Of a stretch of DNA of 64,000 bases, positions 17,676 to 25,011 are shown one piece after another (positions within the stretch are counted from its first letter, which is position 1; each line of letters begins with the position of its first letter). The stretch is from Microvirga ossetica (lineage in GTDB: Bacteria > Pseudomonadota > Alphaproteobacteria > Rhizobiales > Beijerinckiaceae). The DNA lies in assembly GCF_002741015.1 (NCBI RefSeq), contig NZ_CP016616.1:1471501-1535500 (forward strand), written 5' to 3'. The notes under the pieces were generated by a model that saw only the letters and a program-made list of their open reading frames with translations, was not told the origin of the DNA and did no database searches. Position numbers and translations under genes: made by a program.

Positions 17676-19109
17676 ATGAATGTTCACTCCACTTCTCCCG
17701 AATTCAAGCAGAACGCCGCGCGGGCGCTGAACGACAGCCAGCTGCAGAAGGCGCTTGGCAACGTGAAGCAGGGCTTCATCGACAAGCGCCGGATGGCGGC
17801 CGACAAGCTGCCGGAATTCGAGGCGCTGCGGGACTCGGCGCGCGACATCAAGAACCATACTCTGGAGCATCTCGACCTCTATCTCGAAGCCTATGAGGAG
17901 AAGGTGAGATCTTCAGGCGGGCACGTGCATTTCGCCCGGGATGCGCAGGAAGCCCGCGACATCATCCTGACCATCTGCCGCGAGGCCGGCGCGAAGACGG
18001 TGACGAAGGGCAAATCCATGATCTCTGAGGAGATCGAGATCAACCATCACCTCGAAGAAAACGGCATCCGGCCGATCGAGACCGACCTCGGCGAATACAT
18101 CATCCAGCTGCGGGGCGAGCTGCCGAGCCACATCATCGCGCCGGCCGTCCACCTCAACGCCACGCAGGTGGAAGAAGATTTCCGGCGCGTTCACACCCAT
18201 CTCGACGCCAAGCGCGATCTCTCCGAGCCGGTGCAGCTGCTGACCGAAGCGCGGGCCGTGCTGCGCGAGCGCTTCCTCGCGGCGGATGTGGGCATCACCG
18301 GCGCGAACTTTTTGGTGGCCGAGACCGGCACCTCGATCATCGTCACCAACGAGGGTAACGGCGATCTCACCCAGATCCTGCCGAAGACGCATATCGTGCT
18401 GGCTTCCCTGGAAAAGCTCGTGCCGACGCTGGAAGACGCGAGCCAGCTTCTGCGCGTGCTCGCCCGTTCGGCCACGGGCCAGGAGCTTTCGGTCTACACC
18501 ACCTTCTCCACCGGCCCGCGCCGCAGCACGGATGCGGACGGACCGGAGAACTACCACGTGGTACTCATCGACAACGGCCGCTCCGCCATGCTCGGCACGA
18601 GCTTCGAGGAAATGCTGCGCTGCATCCGCTGCGGCGCCTGCATGAACCATTGCCCAGTCTATCATGCGGTCGGCGGGCACGCCTATGGCTGGGTCTATCC
18701 CGGCCCGATGGGTGCGGTGCTCACCCCATCGCTGATCGGCGTCGACAAGGCGGGCCACCTGCCCAACGCCTCGACCTTCTGCGGGCGCTGCGAGAGCGTG
18801 TGTCCGGTGCGCATCCCACTGCCGAAGCTCATGCGCCATTGGCGCGAGCGCGAATTCGAGCGGCACCTGACGCCGGCGACCGTGCGCTCCGGCCTTCATC
18901 TCTGGGGCTTCTTCGCCAAGCGCCCTGCCCTCTACCGGCTGGCGACCCGCGTCGCCATGGGCGCTCTCGGCTTTGCCGGACACCGGCGCGGACGCTTCTC
19001 ATGGCTGCCGATGGCGAAGGGCTGGACCAAGTACCGCGACTTCCCCGCTCCGCAGGGCGAGACCTTCCAAGCCCGCTGGAAGCGCGAGCGCAAGGGAGCC
19101 TCCGCATGA
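17676..19109 (+). CDS. lutB: LutB-type iron-sulfur lactate oxidase subunit
   Basis: A 477-residue LutB/LldF family protein. The N-terminal LUD domain extends to about residue 290 (AKTVTKGKSMISEEI, FLVAETGTSIIVTNEGNGD). A double 4Fe-4S ferredoxin region follows (CIRCGACMNHCP and CGRCESVCPVRIP). It is the large electron-transfer subunit of L-lactate oxidation. Overlaps lutC by four bases. Confidence 0.94.
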   Translation: MNVHSTSPEFKQNAARALNDSQLQKALGNVKQGFIDKRRMAADKLPEFEALRDSARDIKNHTLEHLDLYLEAYEEKVRSSGGHVHFARDAQEARDIILTICREAGAKTVTKGKSMISEEIEINHHLEENGIRPIETDLGEYIIQLRGELPSHIIAPAVHLNATQVEEDFRRVHTHLDAKRDLSEPVQLLTEARAVLRERFLAADVGITGANFLVAETGTSIIVTNEGNGDLTQILPKTHIVLASLEKLVPTLEDASQLLRVLARSATGQELSVYTTFSTGPRRSTDADGPENYHVVLIDNGRSAMLGTSFEEMLRCIRCGACMNHCPVYHAVGGHAYGWVYPGPMGAVLTPSLIGVDKAGHLPNASTFCGRCESVCPVRIPLPKLMRHWREREFERHLTPATVRSGLHLWGFFAKRPALYRLATRVAMGALGFAGHRRGRFSWLPMAKGWTKYRDFPAPQGETFQARWKRERKGASA

Positions 19110-19777
19110 GCGCCCGCGACGATATCTACGCCAACATTCGCCGCTCGCTCGGCGTCAATGGCAGCGAGAAGATCCGCCAGCAGATGGTGGCTGACCGCCT
19201 GGAGCGCGCGCCCAAGGGCGTGATCCCCCAGCGCGGTCAGGTCTCGGGCGCGGAGCGGATCGCGCTCTTCAAGACCATGGTCGAGACCTCGCTTGCCACG
19301 GTGACGGAAGTGAAGTCTCCCGCCGAGGTGCCGCAATCCATCGCGCTCTTCCTGCGCAACCACAACCTGCCGGCCACATTGCGCATGGGCGACGATCCGC
19401 GCCTCAAGGCCATGCCCTGGGCGGAGACCACCCTCGATATTGCCCATGGTCCGAGCGAAGGCCGCGACCTCAACGCCGTGAGCCACGCCTTCGGCGGCAT
19501 CGCGGAATCCGGCACGCTGGCGATGGTCTCAGGCCACGAGAACCCCTCGACCCTCAACTTCCTGCCCGACAACCACATCATCGTGGTCTCGGCCAAGGAC
19601 ATCGCCAGCGATTACGAGGCCGTCTGGAACCGCATCCGCTTCGCCTACGGCAAGGGCACCATGCCGCGCACGGTGAACTGGATCACCGGCCCCTCCCGCT
19701 CCGGCGACATCGAGCAGACCCTGCTGCTCGGCGCCCATGGCCCGCGGCGGCTGCATGTTGTGGTGGTGGGGGATTAG
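19106..19777 (+). CDS. lutC: LutC-type LUD domain lactate oxidase subunit
   Basis: A 223-residue LUD-domain protein of the LutC/LldG family, the third subunit of the LutABC lactate oxidase. Typical motifs are AFGGIAESGTLAM and the C-terminal ITGPSRSGDIEQTLLLGAHGPRRLHVV. The start MSARDDIYANIRRSL overlaps the lutB stop as ATGA; longer in-frame sequence upstream lies inside lutB and is not used. Confidence 0.94.
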   Translation: MSARDDIYANIRRSLGVNGSEKIRQQMVADRLERAPKGVIPQRGQVSGAERIALFKTMVETSLATVTEVKSPAEVPQSIALFLRNHNLPATLRMGDDPRLKAMPWAETTLDIAHGPSEGRDLNAVSHAFGGIAESGTLAMVSGHENPSTLNFLPDNHIIVVSAKDIASDYEAVWNRIRFAYGKGTMPRTVNWITGPSRSGDIEQTLLLGAHGPRRLHVVVVGD

Positions 19778-19806
19778 GACCTGCACAGCCGTCCGTAACA
19801 CCCTCC

Positions 19807-19900
19807 ACGTCATCACCGGCCTCGTGCCGGTGATCTCGATTAATAAATGCGCGGCACTTCTCATCATCGGGATGGCCGGGACAAGCCCGGCCATGACGTG
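19807..19900. repeat. Two dispersed palindromic hairpins
   Basis: CATCACCGGC-CTCGT-GCCGGTGAT at about 19811-19834 and GGCCGGGACAAGCCCGGCC at about 19874-19892, separated by an AT-rich spacer. Both look like dispersed intergenic palindromes. The first may also terminate the lut operon. No gene lies in 19778-20014. Confidence 0.55.
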
Positions 19901-20014
19901 AACGTTTCACGCAATCGCACCATTATTCCGAACTCTAAGCAGTCTCGATTCGACAAGTTTCCCGGCCCGGCCATAATCGCCCGGAAGAGCAGCCCTCACG
20001 TCTGGAGCTTCGGC

Positions 20015-20584
20015 ATGTCCATCCCGACACTGATCTTCCGCACCATCCGCTGGTCGGCCTGGGACGGCTGCGAGGCGGGGATGGAGCATGTGGATGTGCG
20101 CCCGGCCGATGGCGGGATCGCCGTTTCAGGAGTCATCATCGCCCAGGAGGAAGGAACCCGGTTCGGCCTGTCCTACCGCCTGAGGCTGGATGCCCTCTGG
20201 CACACGAAGGATGTCGTCGTCAGGACCACCTCAGGTCACGTGCTGCATCTGGAGAGCAACGGCAAGGGCTCCTGGCAGGAGAACGGCAAGGAGCGGCCGG
20301 ATCTCCAGGGCTGCATCGATATCGACATCCAGGCCACTCCGTTCACCAACACCTTGCCGATCCGGCGGCTCGGCATGAAGACCGGCGAGAGCACGGAAAT
20401 CCGCCTCTGCTACATCACCGTGCCCGATCTGGCCGTCTTCCCCTCCGATCAGCGTTACACCGCCATCGATTCCACCCTGCTCTACCGTTTCGAGAGCCTG
20501 GAAAGCGGCTTTACCGCCGAGCTTCCCGTGGATGAGGACGGGTTCGTCCTCGACTATCCAGGATTGTTCAAGCGCCTGGCTTAA
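20015..20584 (+). CDS. Putative glycolipid-binding domain protein
   Basis: A 189-residue protein matching the putative glycolipid-binding family (formerly DUF1089). It starts IRWSAWDGCEAGMEHVDV, continues with DALWHTKDV, WQENGKERPDLQGCIDIDI and TPFTNTLPIRRL, and ends LDYPGLFKRL. The fold is a large beta barrel that may bind a lipid. ATG 20015 follows TGGAG; longer upstream sequence is repeat DNA. Stands alone; biological role unknown. Confidence 0.88.
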   Translation: MSIPTLIFRTIRWSAWDGCEAGMEHVDVRPADGGIAVSGVIIAQEEGTRFGLSYRLRLDALWHTKDVVVRTTSGHVLHLESNGKGSWQENGKERPDLQGCIDIDIQATPFTNTLPIRRLGMKTGESTEIRLCYITVPDLAVFPSDQRYTAIDSTLLYRFESLESGFTAELPVDEDGFVLDYPGLFKRLA

Positions 20585-20675
20585 GCGTAACAGCTTAACC
20601 GTGACATCTGGGCACATGCAATTGTGCTGGCGCCCGGCCGTATTCTCAGCTAAGTATTTGAAATCGCATGTAGTT

Positions 20676-20690
20676 TTTAGTCATTCTAAA
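20676..20690. promoter_or_regulatory. Candidate iron-responsive (Irr ICE-like) operator upstream of bfd-bfr
   Basis: TTTAG-TCATT-CTAAA, perfect 5-base arms, 12 bases upstream of the bfd start. It resembles the ICE motif bound by Irr in Rhizobiales (TTTAGAA-type inverted repeats). Bacterioferritin genes are common Irr targets, so the assignment fits, but it rests on one site. Confidence 0.5.
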
Positions 20691-20701
20691 CTAGAACAAC
20701 A

Positions 20702-20959
20702 ATGATCGTCTGCTCCTGCAACATCCTCTCCGACGGTGATGTCAAAGCGTGCCTCAGGCCGGGACCGGAATGTCCCCGCACACCGGCGCAGGTCTATCGC
20801 TGTCTCGGCTGCAGCCCCAATTGCGGGCGCTGCGCACGGACGATCCGCGCCATCATGGACCAGGCCCTGAGCGATGCGGGCGTGGAGCCCATCGCGGCCT
20901 GCAACCGCGGCTGCTGCCCGACCGTCCTCGAAAAGGCGGCGGCCGAACCCACTCTTTGA
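20702..20959 (+). CDS. bfd: Bacterioferritin-associated ferredoxin (Bfd)
   Basis: An 85-residue (2Fe-2S) Bfd-like protein that delivers electrons to bacterioferritin to release iron. The cysteine pattern is the Bfd type: CSCNILSD near residues 4-6, then CLGCSPNCGRC near residues 34-44. Next gene downstream is bfr, 82 bases away on the same strand. A candidate iron-regulatory palindrome lies just upstream. Confidence 0.92.
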   Translation: MIVCSCNILSDGDVKACLRPGPECPRTPAQVYRCLGCSPNCGRCARTIRAIMDQALSDAGVEPIAACNRGCCPTVLEKAAAEPTL

Positions 20960-21041
20960 ATAAAGGGGCTTCCGCACTACTTCATAAATCCTCTAAAGAA
21001 GGAGCCGGCGCATCCGGCGGCCGAATGGACGAGAGGGTAGG

Positions 21042-21530
21042 ATGAAGGGCGATCCCAAAGTTATCGAGTATCTCAATCGCGGCCTGCGCAGCGAGCTGAC
21101 CGCGGTCAACCAGTACTGGCTCCATTACCGAGTCCTGGACGATTGGGGATACAAGGAACTTGCGAAGACCTGGCGCAAGGAATCCATCGAAGAGATGCAC
21201 CACGCCGACAAGTTCATCGAGCGCATCATCTTCCTCGAAGGCTTCGCCAACCTGCAGGTGCTCGACCCTCTGCGCATCGGCCAGACCATCCAGGAAATCC
21301 TCGAGGCGGACCTTGCGGCCGAATACGATGCCCGCAACCTGTACGGCGAGGCGGCCGCCTATTGCGAAAGCGTCGGAGACCGGGTGTCCAAGAACCTGTT
21401 CGAGGAGCTGATGAAGGACGAGGAAGGCCATATCGACTTCCTCGAGACCCAGCTCAACCTCGTCGAGCAGGTCGGCGTCGAGCTCTATGCCCAGAAGCAT
21501 ATCGGCGGGCTCGAAAGCGACCACGATTGA
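21042..21530 (+). CDS. bfr: Bacterioferritin
   Basis: A 162-residue 24-mer iron storage protein with heme. Ferroxidase ligands are present at the usual positions: E18, E51 and H54 (EEMHHADKF), E94, then EEGH with E127 and H130. The heme ligand M52 is kept. Length is typical. Paired with bfd upstream. Confidence 0.97.
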   Translation: MKGDPKVIEYLNRGLRSELTAVNQYWLHYRVLDDWGYKELAKTWRKESIEEMHHADKFIERIIFLEGFANLQVLDPLRIGQTIQEILEADLAAEYDARNLYGEAAAYCESVGDRVSKNLFEELMKDEEGHIDFLETQLNLVEQVGVELYAQKHIGGLESDHD

Positions 21531-21576
21531 TATCCTGCTTTACAGAAAGGTCGGCTCGAAAACGGCATAACCCTGA

Positions 21577-21686
21577 GCCCTCATCCTGAGGGCCGCCGAA
21601 GGCGGTGTCTCGAAGGATCAGGGCGATTCCAGTGCTCTCTGGATTCTCCTTCGAGACGCAGCTGCGCTGCTCCTCAGGATGAGGGT
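21577..21686. repeat. Long dispersed inverted repeat (CCTCATCCTGAGG type)
   Basis: Outer arms CCCTCATCCTGAGG and TCCTCAGGATGAGGG enclose inner arms TCTCGAAGGAT and CTCCTTCGAGA. This is a compound palindrome of about 110 bases between convergent bfr and acs-like genes. Repeats built on this core are common in Rhizobiales intergenic DNA. Confidence 0.65.
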
Positions 21687-21708
21687 AGAGATTACGAGCA
21701 GATTGGAT

Positions 21709-21729
21709 GGCCCGCCTCTCAGGCGGGCC
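21709..21729 (-). terminator. Hairpin after the acyl-CoA synthetase/GNAT gene
   Basis: Perfect 9-base stem GGCCCGCCT / AGGCGGGCC with a CTC loop, 10 bases beyond the stop of the minus-strand gene. No clear T tract, so termination is probable rather than certain. Confidence 0.5.
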
Positions 21730-21738
21730 GTTCTCGTT

Positions 21739-24462
21739 TCAAGCCGGCGCCGCAAGCTTTCCCGGCTCCTCGATGGCAGCGATCGGCAGGGTCACGAGGC
21801 GCAGTTCCGGATCGTCCGGATCGATCTTGATCGAGAAGCCGAGGCTGCGGCACATGTCGAGCATGGTGGAATTCTCGCGCAGCACCTGCCCGTCGATCTC
21901 GCGCAATCCTTCGACCTTGGCCCACTCGATCATCAGCCGCATCAGCTCCCAGCCGAGGCCGAGCCCTTTCAGGTCGGAGCGGAGCAGGATGCCGTATTCT
22001 CCCGTCTCGTGGTTCGCATCCGCATGGAGACGGACCGCGCCCATCATCTCGCCACTCTCGTCGTCGAAGGCGACGAAGGCGATGGCACGCGCATAATCGA
22101 GCTGCGTCAGGCGGGCGAGGAAGGCATGGCTGAAATCGCGCACCGGCGCGAAGAAGCGAAGGCGTAAATCCTCCGGGGTGATCTTCTCGAAGAAGCGCTT
22201 GAACTTCTCCTCGTCCTCCGGACGGACGGGCCGCACGAAGGCTGTCTTCCCGTTGCGCAGCTTGATATGGCGTTCCCATTCCTTGGGATAGGGCCGCACC
22301 GCAAAGCGCGGATGGCCGCTGCCCTTCCGGGTCTCGGGCGCGACCGCCACACGCGCATCGACCGCGATCACGCCAGAATGGTCGGCGAGCAGCGGGTTGA
22401 TGTCGAGCTCGCGGATCTCGGGCAGGTCGGCCGCCATCTGCGCCAGCTTCACCAGCGTCAGGGCAATCGCCCCCTCGTCGGCGGCGGGGACGTCGCGATA
22501 GGCCTTGAGCCGGCGCGACACGCGGGTGCGGGCGATGAGATCGTTGGCAAGCTTGAGATCGAGGGGCGGCAGCGCCAGCGCCTTGTCGTTGATCACCTCG
22601 ACCGCCGTGCCGCCGCGCCCGAAGAGCACCACGGGGCCGAAGGAGGGATCGTCCGCGAGGCCGACGATCAGCTCGCGGGCCTTCGCCCGCCGCACCATCG
22701 GCTGGACGGTGACGCCGGTCACGTGGGCCTGCGGCTTCAGGCGCGCGGCGCGCTCGAAGATCTCGGCGGCGGCCTTCCTGACTGCTTCCTCCGTCGTCAG
22801 GTCGAGCTTCACGCCGCCGATATCGGATTTGTGCACGATGTCGGGAGAGAGCACCTTGACCGCCACCGTCCCGCCCTCGGCGATGATGGGGCGGGCGGCC
22901 TCTGCCGCCTCCTCCGGCGTCGTCGCGAGGATGACCGGAGCCGTCGGGATGTCGTAAGCCTTGAGGAGCGCGTTGACCTCGAGCGGATCGAGCCAGCGGC
23001 GGTTCTGTTCGAGAACATGGGCGACGATGGCCCGGGCCGCCTCGGTGTCGGGCACGAAATCGTGGGGCAGGTTGTCCGGCGTCTCCATCAGCTGTTCCTG
23101 CGCCTCCCGGTAGCGCACGAGCTGAATGAAGCCCCGGACCGCGTCCGCCTCGGTCGCGTAATGCGGGACCCGTGCCTCCTCGAAGACGCGGGCCGAATCC
23201 GGATCCTCGCCGATCCAGGCCGCGAAGACCGGCTTCTGGCGATAACCCTTCGAGCGGTCCTTCCTGACCACATCGGCAATGGCGGCGGCGACGTCCGAGG
23301 CACCGGCGATGGCCGTGGGCACGTTGAGGATGAGGATAGCGTCGTTATCCGGATCGGCGAGCAGCGCCTCGAGAGCGCCGGCATAGCGGGCGGGATCCGC
23401 GTCGCCGACGATGTCGATCGGGTTCGCATGGGACCAGGTCGGCGGCAGGAAGGCGTCGAGGGCGGCCCGCGTCTTCTCCGACAGGGCGGCGAGCGTGCCA
23501 CCGAGATCGATCAACCGGTCGACGGCGAGAACCCCGATGCCACCGCCATTGGTAAGAACTGCCAGCCGGCTCCCAGGAAACGGCTTCTGACGCCCGAGGG
23601 TCTCCGCAGCGGAGAAGAGCTGGTCGAGATCGAGCACGCGCAGCAGGCCGGCGCGGCGGAAGGCGGCATCATAGACCGCATCGGAACCCGCCAGCGCGCC
23701 CGTATGGGTGGCAGCGGCCTTCGCCCCTTGGGCATGGCGCCCGGCCTTGATGACCACCACCGGCTTCACGCGGGCGGCAGCGCGGGCCGCCGACATGAAC
23801 TTCTGCGCGTTATCGATGGATTCGATGTAAAGCAGGATCGCCCGGGTGCCGGCATCGGCCGCGAAGAAGTCCAGGCAATCGCTGAAATCGACGTCGACCT
23901 TGTCGCCCAGGGACACGATGGCCGAGAACCCCACATGTCGCTGCGCCGCCCATTCCACCAGGCCCGCAGCCAACGCACCCGATTGCGACACGAGCGCGAG
24001 ATCGCCCGGTTTCGCGCTGTGGGCCGCGAAGCTCGCGTTCATTTTGACCCGTGGCGCCAGCACGCCGATGCAGTTGGGACCGACGATGCGCAGCCCATGG
24101 GCGCGGGCCGCAAGCCGGACCTGATCGCCGAGCGAGTTCGCCCCGTACCCCATCCCCGCCGTCGCGACGATGGCGGCGCTCACGCCGACCTCGCACGCCT
24201 CCTCGATGACGCCGAGCACCCTGGCCGGAGGCACGGCGACGATCATGAGATCGGGCACCTCGGGAAGCGCGGACAGAGAGGGAAAGCAGGGCCTTCCCTC
24301 GATTTCGACATGGTGAGGATTGACGGAAAAGATCTCGCCCTCGTAGCCGCCCGCAATCAGATTGCGCAGGAAGGTCAGGCCGAGGGAGTTCGGACGCGGG
24401 CTCGCGCCGATCACGGCGATCGAGCGCGGAGCGAAGAGCTTATCGAGGCGATAGGTGGACAT
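21739..24462 (-). CDS. NDP-forming acyl-CoA synthetase fused to GNAT acetyltransferase
   Basis: A 907-residue fusion. Residues 1-460 are the CoA-binding and ligase domains of ADP-forming acetyl-CoA synthetase (AVIGASPRPNSLG; H253 in the AATHTGALAGSDAVYDAAFR motif). Residues 480-720 are an ATP-grasp domain (VAVKVLSPDIVHKSDIGGVKLDL, LFGRGGTAVEV). Residues 740-890 are a GNAT domain (ILLRSDLKGLGLGWELM). This is the plan of the Pat/PatZ protein lysine acetyltransferases that control acetyl-CoA synthetase. The phosphohistidine residue is retained here, so it may also have ligase activity. Confidence 0.9.
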   Translation of the reverse strand: MSTYRLDKLFAPRSIAVIGASPRPNSLGLTFLRNLIAGGYEGEIFSVNPHHVEIEGRPCFPSLSALPEVPDLMIVAVPPARVLGVIEEACEVGVSAAIVATAGMGYGANSLGDQVRLAARAHGLRIVGPNCIGVLAPRVKMNASFAAHSAKPGDLALVSQSGALAAGLVEWAAQRHVGFSAIVSLGDKVDVDFSDCLDFFAADAGTRAILLYIESIDNAQKFMSAARAAARVKPVVVIKAGRHAQGAKAAATHTGALAGSDAVYDAAFRRAGLLRVLDLDQLFSAAETLGRQKPFPGSRLAVLTNGGGIGVLAVDRLIDLGGTLAALSEKTRAALDAFLPPTWSHANPIDIVGDADPARYAGALEALLADPDNDAILILNVPTAIAGASDVAAAIADVVRKDRSKGYRQKPVFAAWIGEDPDSARVFEEARVPHYATEADAVRGFIQLVRYREAQEQLMETPDNLPHDFVPDTEAARAIVAHVLEQNRRWLDPLEVNALLKAYDIPTAPVILATTPEEAAEAARPIIAEGGTVAVKVLSPDIVHKSDIGGVKLDLTTEEAVRKAAAEIFERAARLKPQAHVTGVTVQPMVRRAKARELIVGLADDPSFGPVVLFGRGGTAVEVINDKALALPPLDLKLANDLIARTRVSRRLKAYRDVPAADEGAIALTLVKLAQMAADLPEIRELDINPLLADHSGVIAVDARVAVAPETRKGSGHPRFAVRPYPKEWERHIKLRNGKTAFVRPVRPEDEEKFKRFFEKITPEDLRLRFFAPVRDFSHAFLARLTQLDYARAIAFVAFDDESGEMMGAVRLHADANHETGEYGILLRSDLKGLGLGWELMRLMIEWAKVEGLREIDGQVLRENSTMLDMCRSLGFSIKIDPDDPELRLVTLPIAAIEEPGKLAAPA

Positions 24463-24552
24463 GGCGATCCTTCGTCTCGCGAGGCGTCGATATCATGGCG
24501 GACCGGAGGGGTCCTGATCCTATATAGGCGCAAACATCCGGATCGGGCCGTT

Positions 24553-25011
24553 TTAACGTGATCGATCGCCCGTCCACCGGTAATGGGCATCCGGCTCCCG
24601 CTCCTCGTTGGCGGAGCCGTCTGCCAGGGCGACGAGCGCGAAGCCCTGCCGCTCGTAGAACCGGCGAGCCTGTACGTTCCGCTGGAAGGTCCAGAGATTC
24701 AGCTCGGACTGCGCCTCCTTCGCGACGGACAGCAGTGCCTGCCCCACGCCCCGGCCATGCCGGGCGGGATCGACGTAGAGGTGATCGAGCCAGCCCGGAC
24801 GAAAAGCAGCGAAGCCGGTGGGCCGCCCTTCGGCTTCGGCCAGCCAAATCGTGCATGAGGCGAACACGTGCCCTTGAAAGAACGCCAAATCCTCCGCCGG
24901 CGTGTGGAGGTCGGGCAGATACGGCAGGCAGGTCTCCCGCACATGGCGGTGCAGCCGCGCGATAGCCGGCATGTCCACGAGATCGGCGCGGCGCAGGGTG
25001 AAACCCGTCAC
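24553..25011 (-). CDS. GNAT family N-acetyltransferase
   Basis: A 152-residue GNAT fold protein (FTLRRADLVDMPAIARLHRHV, acetyl-CoA loop DPARHGRGVGQALL, NVQARRFYERQGF). It starts with GTG, whose G overlaps the last base of the histidine kinase TAG stop, so translation is coupled. Acceptor substrate unknown. Confidence 0.9.
   Translation of the reverse strand: MTGFTLRRADLVDMPAIARLHRHVRETCLPYLPDLHTPAEDLAFFQGHVFASCTIWLAEAEGRPTGFAAFRPGWLDHLYVDPARHGRGVGQALLSVAKEAQSELNLWTFQRNVQARRFYERQGFALVALADGSANEEREPDAHYRWTGDRSR

Noticed and set aside
22267..24561. Open plus-strand frame of 764 codons opposite the acyl-CoA synthetase/GNAT gene
   Set aside because: The opposite strand encodes a clear multi-domain enzyme; this frame has no recognisable domain and an Arg/Asp/Gly/His-rich composition of antisense frames.
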